Assembly: GCF_026914185.1 (NCBI RefSeq)
Contig: NC_070566.1
Location: forward strand, 6,944,001 to 7,008,000
Direction of reading: 5' to 3'
DNA length: 64,000 nucleotides
From: Puccinia triticina
Taxonomy: Eukaryota; Basidiomycota; Pucciniomycetes; Pucciniales; Pucciniaceae
Under the pieces are notes generated by a model that saw only the letters and a list, made by a program, of their open reading frames with translations, was not told where the DNA came from and did not search any database. Within the stretch, counting starts at the first letter, position 1. The number at the start of each line of letters is the position of its first letter. Below, piece by piece: positions 39,672 through 51,724 of this stretch. The position numbers were made by a program, and so were the translations under genes.

Positions 39672-40330
39672 CCCCGTTTGGACCCCCGCGTTATACTCAA
39701 CACCGCAAACGCAGCGGGAGCGTAGCAAAGGCGCAGAACCACTTTGCTGATTGCTAAAAAGCGTTAGAACCCGCTGAAATAGCAATTTTTGGTTGCTGAA
39801 TTGGCGGAAAAAGTGCTGCACTGAGTGCAAAAAAGCGGAAATTTCCGCTGATTCCCGCTCTTCAGCGCACAAAATTGCTGGAGTGCTCTGCTCTCTGGAC
39901 ATCATTCTCAGCAAAGAGGCACTTGGTGGCCAATAGCGCCGCAGAACAGTGCGCTATTAGGGCCATTCTCAGTGAAAAGTCACTTGAAGCGCAGCAAAAA
40001 GCAACTTCAGTGGCCCAAAATGTAGCGGTGCAGTGCGCTAGCCACACTATTTCAGAAAAAGGCTGCTAAAGTTGGTAAAAAGTGGCTCCAGCCGCCATAC
40101 CGCTTTTGCTATTTTGTAGCAAAAGCGGGAAACAACTGCTGCGCCACGCGAAGTTCATGTTTGGTGTAGCAATATTTTTGCTGAGCTGGCACTGAAAATA
40201 GTGTTCCCCCGCAACCGCTATTGCTAATTGGCCCTGGAAGTAGTGGGGAGCTGCTGCGCTGCGCTATTTTGCTGCTTTTTGCAGTGCAGCGTAGCACTTG
40301 TGGTGTTGTTATGCTTGATAAATGGGGAAA
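39672..40330. mobile_element. Candidate miniature element rich in AAAGCG/GCTGCG words
   Basis: Starts GGCCCCGTTTGGACCC, a sequence also seen at 16257. The left end (TTATACTCAACACCGCAAACGC) and the complement of the right end near 40300-40325 are loosely alike. The interior is full of AAAAGCG, GCGCTA and CAGCAAAA words in both orientations. No transposase. The boundaries are uncertain. Confidence 0.35.
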
Positions 40331-42339
40331 TTTATCACCTGCAACCCAAAGTTTGCCCCCGTCTCCACAAAATATTTTGAACCCCCAGGGGTTGCATGTG
40401 ATAAATATGGTGTCAAAATAAAGGTAGGTCAAAGTAAAGAAAGGAACATGTCTACTTTCTTCAAGAATTTTTTTTTTCTGGGCTTGGGTGATTACCAACA
40501 TCTTGGCTCTGCATTGCTACATTCCACTAACCTTCAGCGCTCCGCAATGAGCCTAATGTTCAAGTGATGAAGTTCTGCACTCTGCTGTTGAAATATAAGC
40601 ATGTTGCCTGATGAGATAAGGCGCTCTGCCTCTTTTCTAGATAACTTCTGGTTTTGAATGGTCACCGGCACTGGGCTTCCGCAACATACATATCTCTTCA
40701 GTGCTCCACAATGAGCCTGATATGATCCGCCTGGTCTACGTAAGGTCCAACCACTCTGCTTCCGCACAGTAAAACTCTGCAAGCAAGTAAGATTTTAGGG
40801 TGGTAAAAACTCTCCGCAAGGCAGGAATACACAAAGTCAAGTAAGTATAGCAGTAACTACAATATCCGTAAAGTTTGTAGTGTGTAGAATGATAGAATAA
40901 TAAGATGAGTGAGAGAAAATCCGCCCCAAAGTCTTTTCCTCCACTCCTTCCACCCCCAGCCAACCTTGCCCGCGTCCTTCCTTTCCCGCACTCACCATTG
41001 TGAATTTACGTCAGTTTTCTGTTGTGCTTTTATGACATCATCCCCAGCGCTGATAACTCATCCTCCGGGGGACCATTTTACATACCAGGTAATTGCTCAT
41101 TTCTCTATTTGAGTGCGGTTTACACCATAACTTGAGTTTCTATACTGCAGAGCTCTGGCACTTCAGCATATAGGGAACCTTTGGTTCATAGTGCACTGTT
41201 TAAGGCATACTTTTTTATGGTGTTAAAAATTGCATATGACACTGTTTACATAAAATCACAAAGCCAATTTTGGCTGGGAGATGTCAGTGTGCATCATTTT
41301 TACTTACATGGAAAGAGGCATAAAAAAATATAAGACACTCAGTGGAATGAATGAAAATCTGATGATAAGAAATGTGTTACAGGTCAGGTCAGCCATGTAT
41401 GCTATTGGATCCAATATTGGTGAAGAAAGAGAGTACCAGGTACATCCGGTTGAGCTGAGGTAGACTGGGTACCAGATGTAGCCACAGTCAGTCAAATATG
41501 TGCAAGATTTGCATAAGATGGTAGATAAACTCTGAATTTGCTAAATTTACTATCTTTACCCTGTCCTCCAACAAAAGCCCTGTTTTTTTCTGGATTGGCT
41601 TGACATGGTCCCAACCATACATAAAATGATGTGGGCCCACCAGTAAGGGCCAGCTTTGGTTGGCTGGGTTGGGATACCCAACGTGCCCTACTGTGTTTTC
41701 AACTGCTGTGGTATAAGGAAAAGTGAAAAATCAAATGTTTTTCCTATACTATATCTTTACTCATAAAAGGCCTCAAGGTACCACTAAAAGGACCCTGGAA
41801 ATGGATTCTACAGGCAATTGCACCTCTTGTCACCAATGGAGGGGTCACTGGAGCCAGGCTGGATTGGAAGTTACACCTCTTTGGACCCCACTAGACACCT
41901 ATCACCTCTTCAACAAACCCAGTCACCAGCCTTTCACCAGCCTCAAGCCAAGGATCACAGCATTATGCTTATAAACATCACAGCATACAAACATGCATCT
42001 CCCCATCAGACTATATTCATTACATAGTATCAAATATACCCTTATTTCCATACTATGACAGCATTTTACATTGCCTCTGCAGCCTCAGACTTCATTTACA
42101 CACTTACTGCATCTGTATGACACTTTGTGCAGCCTACTGTCACTTCATGTCATTTCCATGTGGCACCACTGCAGCCCTCTGGCATCATTTATGTACTCCT
42201 GACATGTTATGACATCATTTGTACATATTATGACATCATTTGTACCTACTACCACCAGCAAAAATTGCCTCATACCCCTGTCTAGAAAAGTTTAAACCCT
42301 ACCCCAGGATACCCTCTCAGGGGTGGGGGGCTAAAATCT
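40331..42339. other. Two-kilobase stretch without a supported gene
   Basis: Only short frames with no recognisable features. TGACATCATTTGTAC is repeated near 42210-42250. The right part probably belongs to the U3 of the LTR that ends at 42646. Confidence 0.4.
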
Positions 42340-42524
42340 CTGACATTTGTCCATAAAAGGAGCTCCTCCAACCAGCTGTCTTCTTTTGAGTTCAGTACTT
42401 ACCAGTTACTTACATACCACCCTCACACTTACCCGTACCACCATACAACCCTTTTATTTGCAAATAACCACTGAACTCACTCTCAATTCTCACATACCTG
42501 ACATTGAACAAGTTCATCTAATAA

Positions 42525-42556
<32 letters not shown>

Positions 42557-42646
42557 AGCTGATAGCCAGAAGGGCAGAGCTTTGCACCTCCATCATACCC
42601 TTCATCATTCAGCAAAAGGGTTTCACAACCACTTTTGAGTCTTACA
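42340..42646 (+). repeat. 3' part of an LTR related to the solo LTR at 14986-15900
   Basis: CCATAAAAGGAG at 42351 is the promoter-like site. The final 90 bases (GGGTCTTGTTAGCTGATAGCC ... GAGTCTTACA, cited in part) are the complement of 14986-15075. The 5' boundary is not resolved. No internal retrotransposon coding was recognised after it. Confidence 0.65.
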
Positions 42647-42999
42647 CCACGGGGAGCAACACCGACATTGCAGGCTACCTTGAAACCAATTTTCACAATA
42701 AATTCTAGTTTAGCACTTCCCTCTAAATTCACACCTTTGTAAAACCTCCAACTAATAATGCCAGCCATCATCAATCCAGGATTTATTTCAAATTTGCAGG
42801 CTTGTATTTTATTCTGTAGTGCGTGCTCACCCAAAAGATTTGCCCAACCACAATCTCTTTACTCATGTGACCCCCCAAAAGAATCTCACACTTGGGACAA
42901 AGCAAAGACCAGTCAAAGACAATGCTCAACTCCTCCATGGTTTGTCAAGGGGCAAGCCCAGCAATGCCCTATGCAGAAAGACAATGATAACCAGTAGTA

Positions 43000-43445
43000 C
43001 ACCCATTCCAAAAAAGCTTGGATGCTTTAGAGGGAATTTCTACCGGAAATTCCTATGGGATTTTCCAACCTTGTATGCAATAAAGTGACAAGGTTGGACA
43101 CTTTGATATATGCAGGATGCCTATATCAAAATCAGGCAAGCTCAATCATAGACTTCCTGTTGGTTTTCCCGGATTTTGATTCCAGAATCAGAATCTTTGA
43201 CCAATTTTCACCCTGGACCCCTAATCTGATGAACCCCCCCCCCCCCCCCGGGTGTCATGGTGCTGGTCCCCCCAGCGGCCTGTATTTTTTTTGCTACCAA
43301 ACGTCACTGCCAATAGCAACTGCGCTTGCGGGGATGGATATCCATCTGTCAAACCTTGCTGTTGGATACACACAGGTTGGCAAATCCAGAAGGAAATTCT
43401 AGTGTGAATTTCCTCCAAAGCATCCAAGCTTTTTTGGAATGGCTG
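43000..43445. mobile_element. 446-bp TA-flanked element with long terminal inverted repeats
   Basis: Left end CACCCATTCCAAAAAAGCTT and right end complement CAGCCATTCCAAAAAAGCTT; similarity continues for about 75 bp with mismatches. TA flanks at 42998-42999 and 43446-43447. It contains a run of 16 or more C at about 43233-43248. No transposase. A Tc1/mariner-type miniature element is a reasonable class, inferred from the TA target only. Confidence 0.8.
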
Positions 43446-43447
43446 TA

Positions 43448-44077
43448 TATCAAGTAAATTTCAAGTAAACCTGTGTGGTGTCAGCACAAAATATATAAAG
43501 GATCTCAATATTCACATGTTTAGGTGTGTTTATATTTCAACAAGAAAGATAAAGATTATTAAAAAATTAAAGCAAAATAGATCATGTGATTATCAGAATT
43601 GAGAATAAGAAGACACAAGAGAAGAGGCAGACAGTCCATAAAATGATAGTTTTGTGTTTGATGTTCAAGAAAAGGATAGCAGTTGAGATGCAACAAGAAA
43701 GAATGAGTGAAGGAAAGATACATACACAGAAAAACATCAAGCATTCATACGAACAACAGCGGGTATAAATATGAACATAGAAGTGCAAAGAATGGGATGA
43801 CAGACTGGTATTTACAGATGGGTGTATACAGACAGACAAGAAGCAAAGGTCAAGAGAAACAATGCAGCCTTCAACCTAACAAGCAACGCAAACTATAGAC
43901 ACACAAAACAATCACAGTCGTCATCCTCATTATTATGGTCGTCAACGAACAGGGAAAGCTCCGGACAGGTTGGGAGTATGGTCACCGACACCACACATAG
44001 GTACGAGGACTATGAGACTTCGTATCAATCAAGGATGTTCTTTGGAGGAGGCTGCCACCAGTGCTGACATAGACAAC
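43448..44077. other. AT-rich intergenic region
   Basis: No gene seen. Probably the 3' flank of the long minus-strand gene. Repetitive A-rich words (ACAGAC, AAGAAAG), with short frames only. Confidence 0.5.
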
Positions 44078-47000
44078 TCATACTTGATCAATCATCATCT
44101 TGAGCAGATCGACGCGCTTGATACCCAAACCAGTGATCGGATTATTGGTTGTCCGGCTATCTTGCTGCTGACCTACAGGTGTGGGTTTGGAGAGCTGATC
44201 AACAATGGCGTTCAGCTTCGAGATCATATGATGGAGTCCTTCCAAGCTGATGTATTCGTCCCGGTTCTCATCTTCTCCTTTCTCCGGTTCATCTGTCTTC
44301 TCTCGAGTCCCTCGATCATCTGCTTCGTCTTCCGGTCCTCGAGAGCTTTTCTGACTTCGGTCGCTTTTCTCGAGTAGGAATTCTTTGAAATTCATGCCCA
44401 TACCTTCTTCATCAATAGCCGTCGATTGACTCGATGAATCGTAGTATGACTGTAACAGATTATCATCGCTTCTGTATGTTGGGTTTTTCTTCGTAGGACT
44501 GGTGAAGATGATCCGATTGACCATCGTCGGTTTGAGTTCCTGAGCAAACGAGATCTCGAAGTTATCCTCCACACTCGACCCAGTTTCCTGTCTCTCACGC
44601 TGTTTAGAAGCAAATCTGGGTTTCCCCTCGGGAAGTGAGTCGAACGATCCTGCTCTTCTTTGATCAAACGAGCCTCTGAATCGGCGATTCAGACGACTAG
44701 CCAAAGCCATGATTTCGTCCAGGTCACTCCGATTCTCCTGATCTTCAGGTACAATCTTCTGCACCCCTCGCTCATCGGTTATTGTCCCTCGACTGGTTCC
44801 AGAAGAATTCGAGTTTTCGGTCAAAGTTCTTGACTTGGATTTCTTGGACCGAGCGCGATTCAAAGTCTGAGAGTGTCCCGGGCCCTCCAGATCGCGAGCG
44901 GGCGGTCGACGGACAAGCGACGACAGACTGATACTCCTGCGAAGTTTCGATCGATTTTTCTGCGCAGATCCCGCAATGGTGATGTCTTCAGTGAAACCAG
45001 GTTGGGCAGTCGGGCGAACTGGTGAACCGTTCGACGGGACATCAAATTTCGGGTAAGGTTTTCTCCTAGGTGCTATACCTTCGGAATGACTAATCCGAGA
45101 CAAGCCATGGGCACCTAGCTCATCAAGCCTACCGCTGGATTTGTTTGGCTGATCCAAACCGCTGGATTCGTTTGGCTGATCCAAAGCAGATTCATCCCGA
45201 TTTAAGTCGCGCGTCGGATTTGGGTGGTTGGTTGGAACAGATAAATCACCAGATTCACTGAATGAGCCGGTAGATGAGTCCGTTTCGACTGCCTTTGATT
45301 GGCTGTATACGAGTGCGGGGAGACTGGGCATGGGCATAGGCTCCTCTTTGACCCTAGTTCGACGGGAAATCAACGATTTGAAGCCCCTCAACTTCTTCTG
45401 GAGCCCGGACGGGACTGGGGTCTGCTCAGAAGGTTGTGGTCGGACTGGGGACTGGTGAGAGTTGCTACCGTCAAATGACTTCGTCGGTTGAGTAGCCCGC
45501 TGCGATTTCATAGAATCCGATCCAGTACTTGTGGTTGATGCCTTCGGGTGAAATTGTTTCGCGTCTAAGGTTTCTGAGCGAACCAGCTTGGGGGTTGATA
45601 AACCTAGAGCACCAACCATGTGTGCCAGTTCAGCCGTCTGAGGATCTTTAGTGATACTCTTTTTGCTCTTAGGGCCCGCTAGCCAAGGGGGGTCAGAATT
45701 CAGAATTTCTGCCAAAGATTGCAGTTGGGGTTGTTTCCTAACTACATCACCGGGTATGTTGAGATCCGGTGTACGAGAGGCAGCGATTCGCTGGCTCATG
45801 GATGACAGGTGGCTAGATAGCTTTGTCTTCGAAGACAACGAACCAGGAGGACTAGCATTGTTTTGAGAGTAGATCGACTGGGATGAGCTGATATTTGAAG
45901 AGGGGCTGGAAATCAGTTGATCTTCAAATTTGCGGAAGTCCGGCAGCTGAGGTGGGGTATCGGCCGATTGGCTTTGGTACCGGTAACGCGGCAGGTTTTC
46001 AGAGCGCGGAAAAAGCTTGCTAGACGCCTGACTCTTCGGAGATACCATTTCGATCGGATCTGACAGAATACGTTCAGACTTGTCCGGACTACACAAGGAG
46101 TCACTCGAGTGGCGACTCTGTTATTGAGTGAGAATACGTGGTCAGCTCGGAAGCTATACGAGAGGAAGCAAAGTATATGTTCGTACCGTTGGGGAGTCCG
46201 AGGACTCCAGACATGGACCAGGCGTCAGAGAGAATTTAACGGTTTCATTTGATCGCATCAGCTGTTCAAAAGACATGCGTGTGCTCAAGCCCTGTAGGTT
46301 AGGGATATAATTAGGATTTGATCAGTAAGCTTGTCGAGCCTTTTTAGAATCTTGCTTGAACTGGGGATGAAAGAGGACGAACTGCAGGTTGAGCCACAGA
46401 GTGACCCTTCTTGTGAGATTTGACCGACTTGGGACGCTGATTGACCTGCTCCTGTGTAGATGAGAACGAGATGAATTGGGAAAAGATCGGAAGATGGAGA
46501 AAGTCAGAAATATGGTCTTCTGGCAATGGGTACCTTTGTTTTGAGAGATTGCTTACAGTAAGAGCATGAGAGGAGTTTTCAGCGGCTTGTCCTAGCACTG
46601 GGCTAGTAGCAACCGTCAAGCTCTTGGAGCGATAATGAGGCAAAGCAAGCTCCGCCGGATGTCTCATTGTTGTTGAGTTCGCTACTATTTGGGACTCAAG
46701 ACGTTGATGATGGCGGTGATGACCAGCTGGATTGAGAGGGGTGTGGCGAGTCGAGCGGGGGGAAGTGATCGAGGATGACGAGGTTGATAAGGGAGAACGG
46801 TAAGGCAGTGAGGCGAGGCGGCCGGAATCTGATGTAGAATTGGGTAAACCGATCTCGTATCCCTTCTGACTATCATCACCATGGTGATCTTCCACGATAT
46901 CCATAGTGTTACCGCCACGTGGCGGCCGCCACACTGGATCGTGTGATCCGTCTGGAAAGGCGATGGGCGGCGTGGGCGTTAGAGTTTTGCCTCCTGGCAC

Positions 47001-48863
47001 GGGCTTTCTAGTCTTCGATCTAGGCGGTGCCCGCTTAATGGTGACTGAACGATATGTGGCTTGATTCTCACTGGGATGGGCGGATCCAGCAGGACTGGAT
47101 TCCAGTGGGGACTGAGTAGGATGGGAGAGCGAAGACTGGTGAGGGTTTAGAGAGGGATGTTCAGGATCACACTCACTGGTGGCAGTGTTGATAACCGAGT
47201 GGGTACTACTGCTGGGGAAAGTTCTGGTGGACGGAAGAGGGTGGAGGGACAGGTCGGGAGAGGGGTAGTCGATATGGGGGGTATTGGGGACTGATGACCG
47301 AGTTGGAATAGAGTTCAAGGAGCGATGAGAGACCACCCTTCGGGCAGAGGCCGGTGGTGGGGAGAATGAATGAAAGGATTGAAAGGGGATATTAGAGTCT
47401 GAGGTGATTTGCTCGAGACGAGCCCCACTGACAGTGCCTCGGTTACCTAACGAGGAAGTCTGCAGACGGGAGCGAGGGGAGACGGGCAAGAAGGGGCTGT
47501 GGAGCGGGGTGAGGCTTGCCGAGGATGAACTGGCGGGCTGGGGGATCTGGTTGAGGAAGTGGGAGGCAGGCCCGAGCTTGTTGATCATCGTCGGGGTCAA
47601 CATGAGCGGTTTGAGGGAAGAAGACTTCTGGTGATGGCTGCCCGGTTCGACCAAGCAGAAGGGTGATAGCGGGGAGTGGGGAAACAGGGACGATTTGGCT
47701 TGGATGGTCTCGAGGATGGAGAGGAAGTTGATGATCTGATCATCCTGGGCCATAAACCCAACGAGATGGTGGGCTTGGATGGCTGATGGGTAGGGTAGAC
47801 GGGTCTGGACGATAGCAATGATGACTTCGAGAAGATAGTTGGTGAAAGCTTGGATGACACCGAGGAAGTAGATTACCAGACGATCCTCGAGTATCGTAGT
47901 CTGAGCCTTCTTAGCTTGCAGCCAGGGAAGCTGATGGGGATGAAGCTGATGCTGCAGTTGCTGCTGCTGCTGATGATGTTGCTGTTGTTGCTGCTGGTTG
48001 ACAAGCTGCTGGTGTTGACGGAGAGGGAGGTTGACGGTGTGGTACAGACTGTCGTAGCGTTCGAGTAAGCTGTCGTAGTAGTAGGGATCGAGCAGGAGAT
48101 CCAAGGACTGGTTGAAGAGATGGGCAGATGGTTGGTTAAGATGGGGATTGATATGGTCATCGCTCGTCTCGCTGGGCTCAGCTTGAGCAGTGCGACCGTT
48201 ATTAGCTCTGAGCCAGGGCTGATGGCTGGTATAGGGGGATAGGATCTGGCAGTCTATCTGCAGCTGGAGGAACAGATCGGAGAGTGAGATGGACTGGGTC
48301 ATGAGCTCGATCGGCGGTGGGTGGCTGGATGGTTGGAGCGGTGCTTGGGCTGGAGAGTAATCGGAGGGGAAGGGCTGGGTCTGCTGGCGTGAGTTGAGCT
48401 TGTTCTGGTAGACCATCCAACCCACTTCGGCTGCCTGGATGGACCGCTGGGCGAGCGGCCGGTTGAGCACCTTGAGGATCCCATGCGTCTTGAGATAGCC
48501 GGGCTCGATGGGCAGCGAGATAAGCGGGTTGCTGTCTGGCTCGTCATCCGTCGTCTGGTGGAGATGGCTCCTACTTTCTGAGGATGGCGATGACTGTTGG
48601 TTGGCGGAGATGGAGCTGAGGATGGAGTAGATGAGCTGGTCGATGATCTGGTTGATGGAATGGTAGCAGCTGGTGCTCAGGATGATAGGCTGGGTGAGAC
48701 TCAATCTTGAGTCCTGGAGGCTGAGCAGGATAAGATGGGGCTGGAGCAGGGTGGCAATGGTGTTCCGATCGAGGTAATTGGGTAGTTGGTTGGGGGAAGG
48801 GGATGAGCTGGGGGGGTTACAAGAAGAAGAAGCATCTGCGGCTGCTGGCGAGGCACTGGTCAT
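44078..48863 (-). CDS. Long conserved-looking protein of unknown function (1541 residues)
   Basis: I do not recognise this protein. Model: exons 48863-46383, 46291-46187, 46117-44078; both introns are GT..AG with phase 0 joins (VAQPA|GLSTRMSFEQL and SDSPT|SRHSSDS). Intron 1 ends with CTAATTAT..CCTAAC..CTACAG. The N-terminal 350 residues look folded: helical segments YLDRNTIATLLQPHLILLSL, QIIDQLIYSILSS, GILKVLNRPLAQRSIQAAEV and VIYFLGVIQAFTNYLLEVI, with a Gln/His-rich insert near residue 290. The remainder is Ser/Pro-rich and disordered, with basic patches (RSKLRRSISLSSLVRR), and ends in a short helix (GLHHMISKLNAIVDQL). The first segment could be a histone-fold-like helix pair, but this is a guess. 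If intron 1 is not used there would be two genes, 46344-48863 (839 residues) and 44078-46276. Confidence 0.65.
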
Positions 48864-50469
48864 GAAGGAGAGGGCTGAAGAAAGGAGAATCGATGAGAGG
48901 CTGGCTGTCTATAGCAGGGGTATCAGAGAAGGACTGAGTCACTGACGATACATATTTGACTGGTCTCCTGGTGGAAAGGGGTCTTGAGTGAGGGAAGCTC
49001 CCTAGGTAGCTCCGGACCTTTTCCCAGGAAAAGTGTTATACGGTTGATCGAGTTATAAATATACAAGTCTGGCGAGCTTTAAATGTGGCGTTGGGTGGGG
49101 GAGAGACGAAATGAGTTCAAGAAGAGGGTTACAATTATTATTATTATTAGTTGATCGTGATCATGGAGGAGGATAGTTATATAAAGGAATAAGAGGCTCA
49201 ACACAGTACAATTAAAGTAATAGGAAGGGGTGGGTGGCACGGGAGGAAAGAACTGAGGGAGGAACCGAGTGCTTGTTGACCATCCAGAGGTCGGTCGAGC
49301 GAGACCAGATGTATGGAAGATATAAGGCTGCTCACAAACCTTCCTCTTGACCGTTACCCTGATCACACAATTAGAACAACCCAGTAAAACCCCCGATCAT
49401 CGCAATAGAATCGATCGACCCTCTCGAACGCCACTCGGATGGCCAACAGCGCCTCTGAAATGCTGCGATGAAGCTTTGGACTCAGGTCGTCTCATCAACC
49501 GAGTTATCTGTACTCCACTCAGACCTCAGCAGTCTGGGAACGAATGCGATCTAGAGACTAATCAGTGAGCCGGGAGCTGGGTTATGGAAAGGAGGTTAAT
49601 GGACTATGCTATAACGAGCACGATGCAGACAGACTGCAAACAATTCCAGATAACTGCATAAACCCAGCCACGAAAACGAGAGAAACCACAGGGCAGGCTG
49701 ACGAGGATTTGGTCTTCGATAGGATTGTTTAGTGGTCAAGTTTCAACCAGCTTGAATCTTAAAATCAGCTCCTTCCGACCGGCCGCCGGGGGTTATCAGA
49801 CATCAAGACAAAAAAATATGTACTCTCGACTTCTCGAGGAAATATTTGAGAGATGATCGAGCGCAGCCCAAAGTCGAATCAAAGATCTGACCATTCAACC
49901 GGTCTTCAGTCATGCATTGTAATCCTGTAGATCTCATCCCTGTTATCCTGTACATAACAGTCTGTCCAATCGCCGGCGCCATTCGGCGGCAAGGAGCTGT
50001 GACGGCCGACGGGCCGGCTAAGTCCACATCGGCCTTACACACATACATATATCAACCTATATAACCACTTTTTATGCTGTATCGATAGTAATGCGGGACC
50101 GGCGCAAGCTTAACAGAAATGCCTCTCCCTGAGACCGTCCAAGCAAGGGGCGGTCGAGCGTCTCCGGGTCTCTCTCTGTCCCTCTCTCCCTGCGATCGGC
50201 GCCCCGCCACACGGTCTCAGGCCCAGGGGCGGTTTGTACATAAGGTTCCGGGATCGGCGGACCCCATTCGACGTCCCTCCACCATTGGGTACTCTTCAGA
50301 AACAGTAACTTGTGCTCTAGTTAGCCGGGGAGTACCGTCACCTGGAGCCTCCGTCGTGACTTAAGGCATCTTCTGCTTTGTTTCCTTCCCCCTCATCGGG
50401 GGGGGGGGGGGGGGGGGGGCGGAGTACATCGGTGCAAATAGGAGTGTATACATGAAGCAAACTTCAATC
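48864..50469. other. Upstream region of the long gene, microsatellite and poly-G tract
   Basis: No supported gene. An ATT microsatellite lies at 49134-49149 and a run of 22 G at 50398-50419. The 500 bases upstream of 48863 are the likely promoter region. Confidence 0.5.
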
Positions 50470-50545
50470 GGCCCGAAACCGGCGGACTGGCCCGGAACCG
50501 GCGGACTGGCCCGGAACCGGCGGACTGGCCCGGAACCGGCGGACT
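50470..50545. repeat. 19-bp tandem repeat, four copies
   Basis: GGCCCGGAACCGGCGGACT occurs four times head to tail (50470, 50489, 50508, 50527); the first copy has one A for G. It ends 259 bases beyond the RING gene stop. Confidence 0.95.
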
Positions 50546-50803
50546 CAGATCGCTGGGAGCTCAAATATGTTGGATTTTAGTTGGAGCTCAATGGTCTCAC
50601 TCACCTCTCTTTATTTCAAGCAGAAACTGGCGCGGATTGAAATGCGCGGTAAAAACTCTTTGACTTTTCCACTGACTGTTGTAACAGCAGGCATGAAGTA
50701 TCCCCAGTAAGAAGAGTGGATATATGAGAGTATCATTAGATGATAAAAATAAATCAAGAGGGATTTCTCGTTGTTTCAGGGGAGCATCTGTAGGTACCTT
50801 GAG

Positions 50804-51724
50804 TCAAATGAAGTCGGATATCATGTTCCGACAAAGTGGGCAGCTATTTTGCCAGTACCCGGGCATCCATTCATGGATACATTCGAAGTGGTAGTAATGT
50901 GGACAACTCTTGAGTTTTGCAACTTTGCAGAAAGACCAATGATTCTCTCCGGATTCTTGAGGCGACTGGAATGGTCTTTGACAAATTGTGCATTCTTCGC
51001 CGGCTGGGCCGCCATATAGGACATGTGATGGTATTTGATCAGAGGAAATAGAAGTTGCGCTGCCCTCGTGATTCCCGGCGGTGTGGTCAAGATTGATAGG
51101 CTGTTTCATGTGGTTGTAAGCTCCAGTTGGCTGGCCATTCAACTTTTTCGGTTTGCTGCTGGTTCTTCCCAGCTCATCCAGGGCTTTGTTCAATGTGACT
51201 ATTTCAACTTTCCCAGGTTCGATTGGCAACCGGTATTGGTCGCTATAAGGCATATACCCCAAAACGAGGATGTTGCTGTCGAAAGCAGCGTTGACTCGAA
51301 GTTGCAACCCATGAGCAAGCCGGTACTGACGGATCAACTCGTCGTGCAGATCAGGCACCAGATCCCACCTACATCGGGTTGTCTGCCCCGTGAGTGCGCT
51401 CATCCACGCAATAGCAGCTGTTGATTCATCGGCAATTGTTTCGGACGCAGATGATTGATGATCATTGGTCATTAAGCGCCCAACGCCAAGCCATCGCCCA
51501 ACCGTCTCCAGAAACCATCGCGTCCATCCCGGCTCCGTGGTTGGCCCGGCAATTTCCTGCGAAGAGTCCTCTGAATGCCATCGCAACGGTACCGTCTCCT
51601 CTTGTGCAATATCCTGGCCGTTTGCTTGATCACGTCCTGATAACGACGGGCAAACGACCATAGGTACCAGGATAAAAAAGGACTGCATGAGCAAAAATTG
51701 CAAGTGAAAGTTTGTTATATGCAT
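50804..51724 (-). CDS. Predicted secreted or membrane-entering RING-H2 finger protein
   Basis: Single-exon frame of 306 residues from ATG 51724; an in-frame ATG at 51787 would add 21 residues and bury the signal. The chosen start gives a good signal peptide: MHITNF, then a hydrophobic core FLLMQSFFILVPMVV before CPSLSG. The middle is unremarkable, with FDSNILVLGYMPYSD. The C-terminal 70 residues form a RING-H2: CTIC (C1, C2), SFCKVAKLKSCPHYYHFEC with C-x-H-x2-H-x2-C, and CPLC (C7, C8) after a 13-residue spacer. RING-H2 domains recruit E2 ubiquitin-conjugating enzymes. There is no obvious second membrane segment, so it may be secreted or lumenal. In a plant pathogen this would be an effector candidate, but that is inference. 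A 3' intron adding residues cannot be excluded. Confidence 0.75.
   Translation of the reverse strand: MHITNFHLQFLLMQSFFILVPMVVCPSLSGRDQANGQDIAQEETVPLRWHSEDSSQEIAGPTTEPGWTRWFLETVGRWLGVGRLMTNDHQSSASETIADESTAAIAWMSALTGQTTRCRWDLVPDLHDELIRQYRLAHGLQLRVNAAFDSNILVLGYMPYSDQYRLPIEPGKVEIVTLNKALDELGRTSSKPKKLNGQPTGAYNHMKQPINLDHTAGNHEGSATSISSDQIPSHVLYGGPAGEECTICQRPFQSPQESGENHWSFCKVAKLKSCPHYYHFECIHEWMPGYWQNSCPLCRNMISDFI

Noticed and set aside
47404..48068. Plus-strand frames opposite the orphan gene
   Set aside because: Shadows of the minus-strand coding sequence, including a poly-Leu frame opposite the Gln-rich tract.
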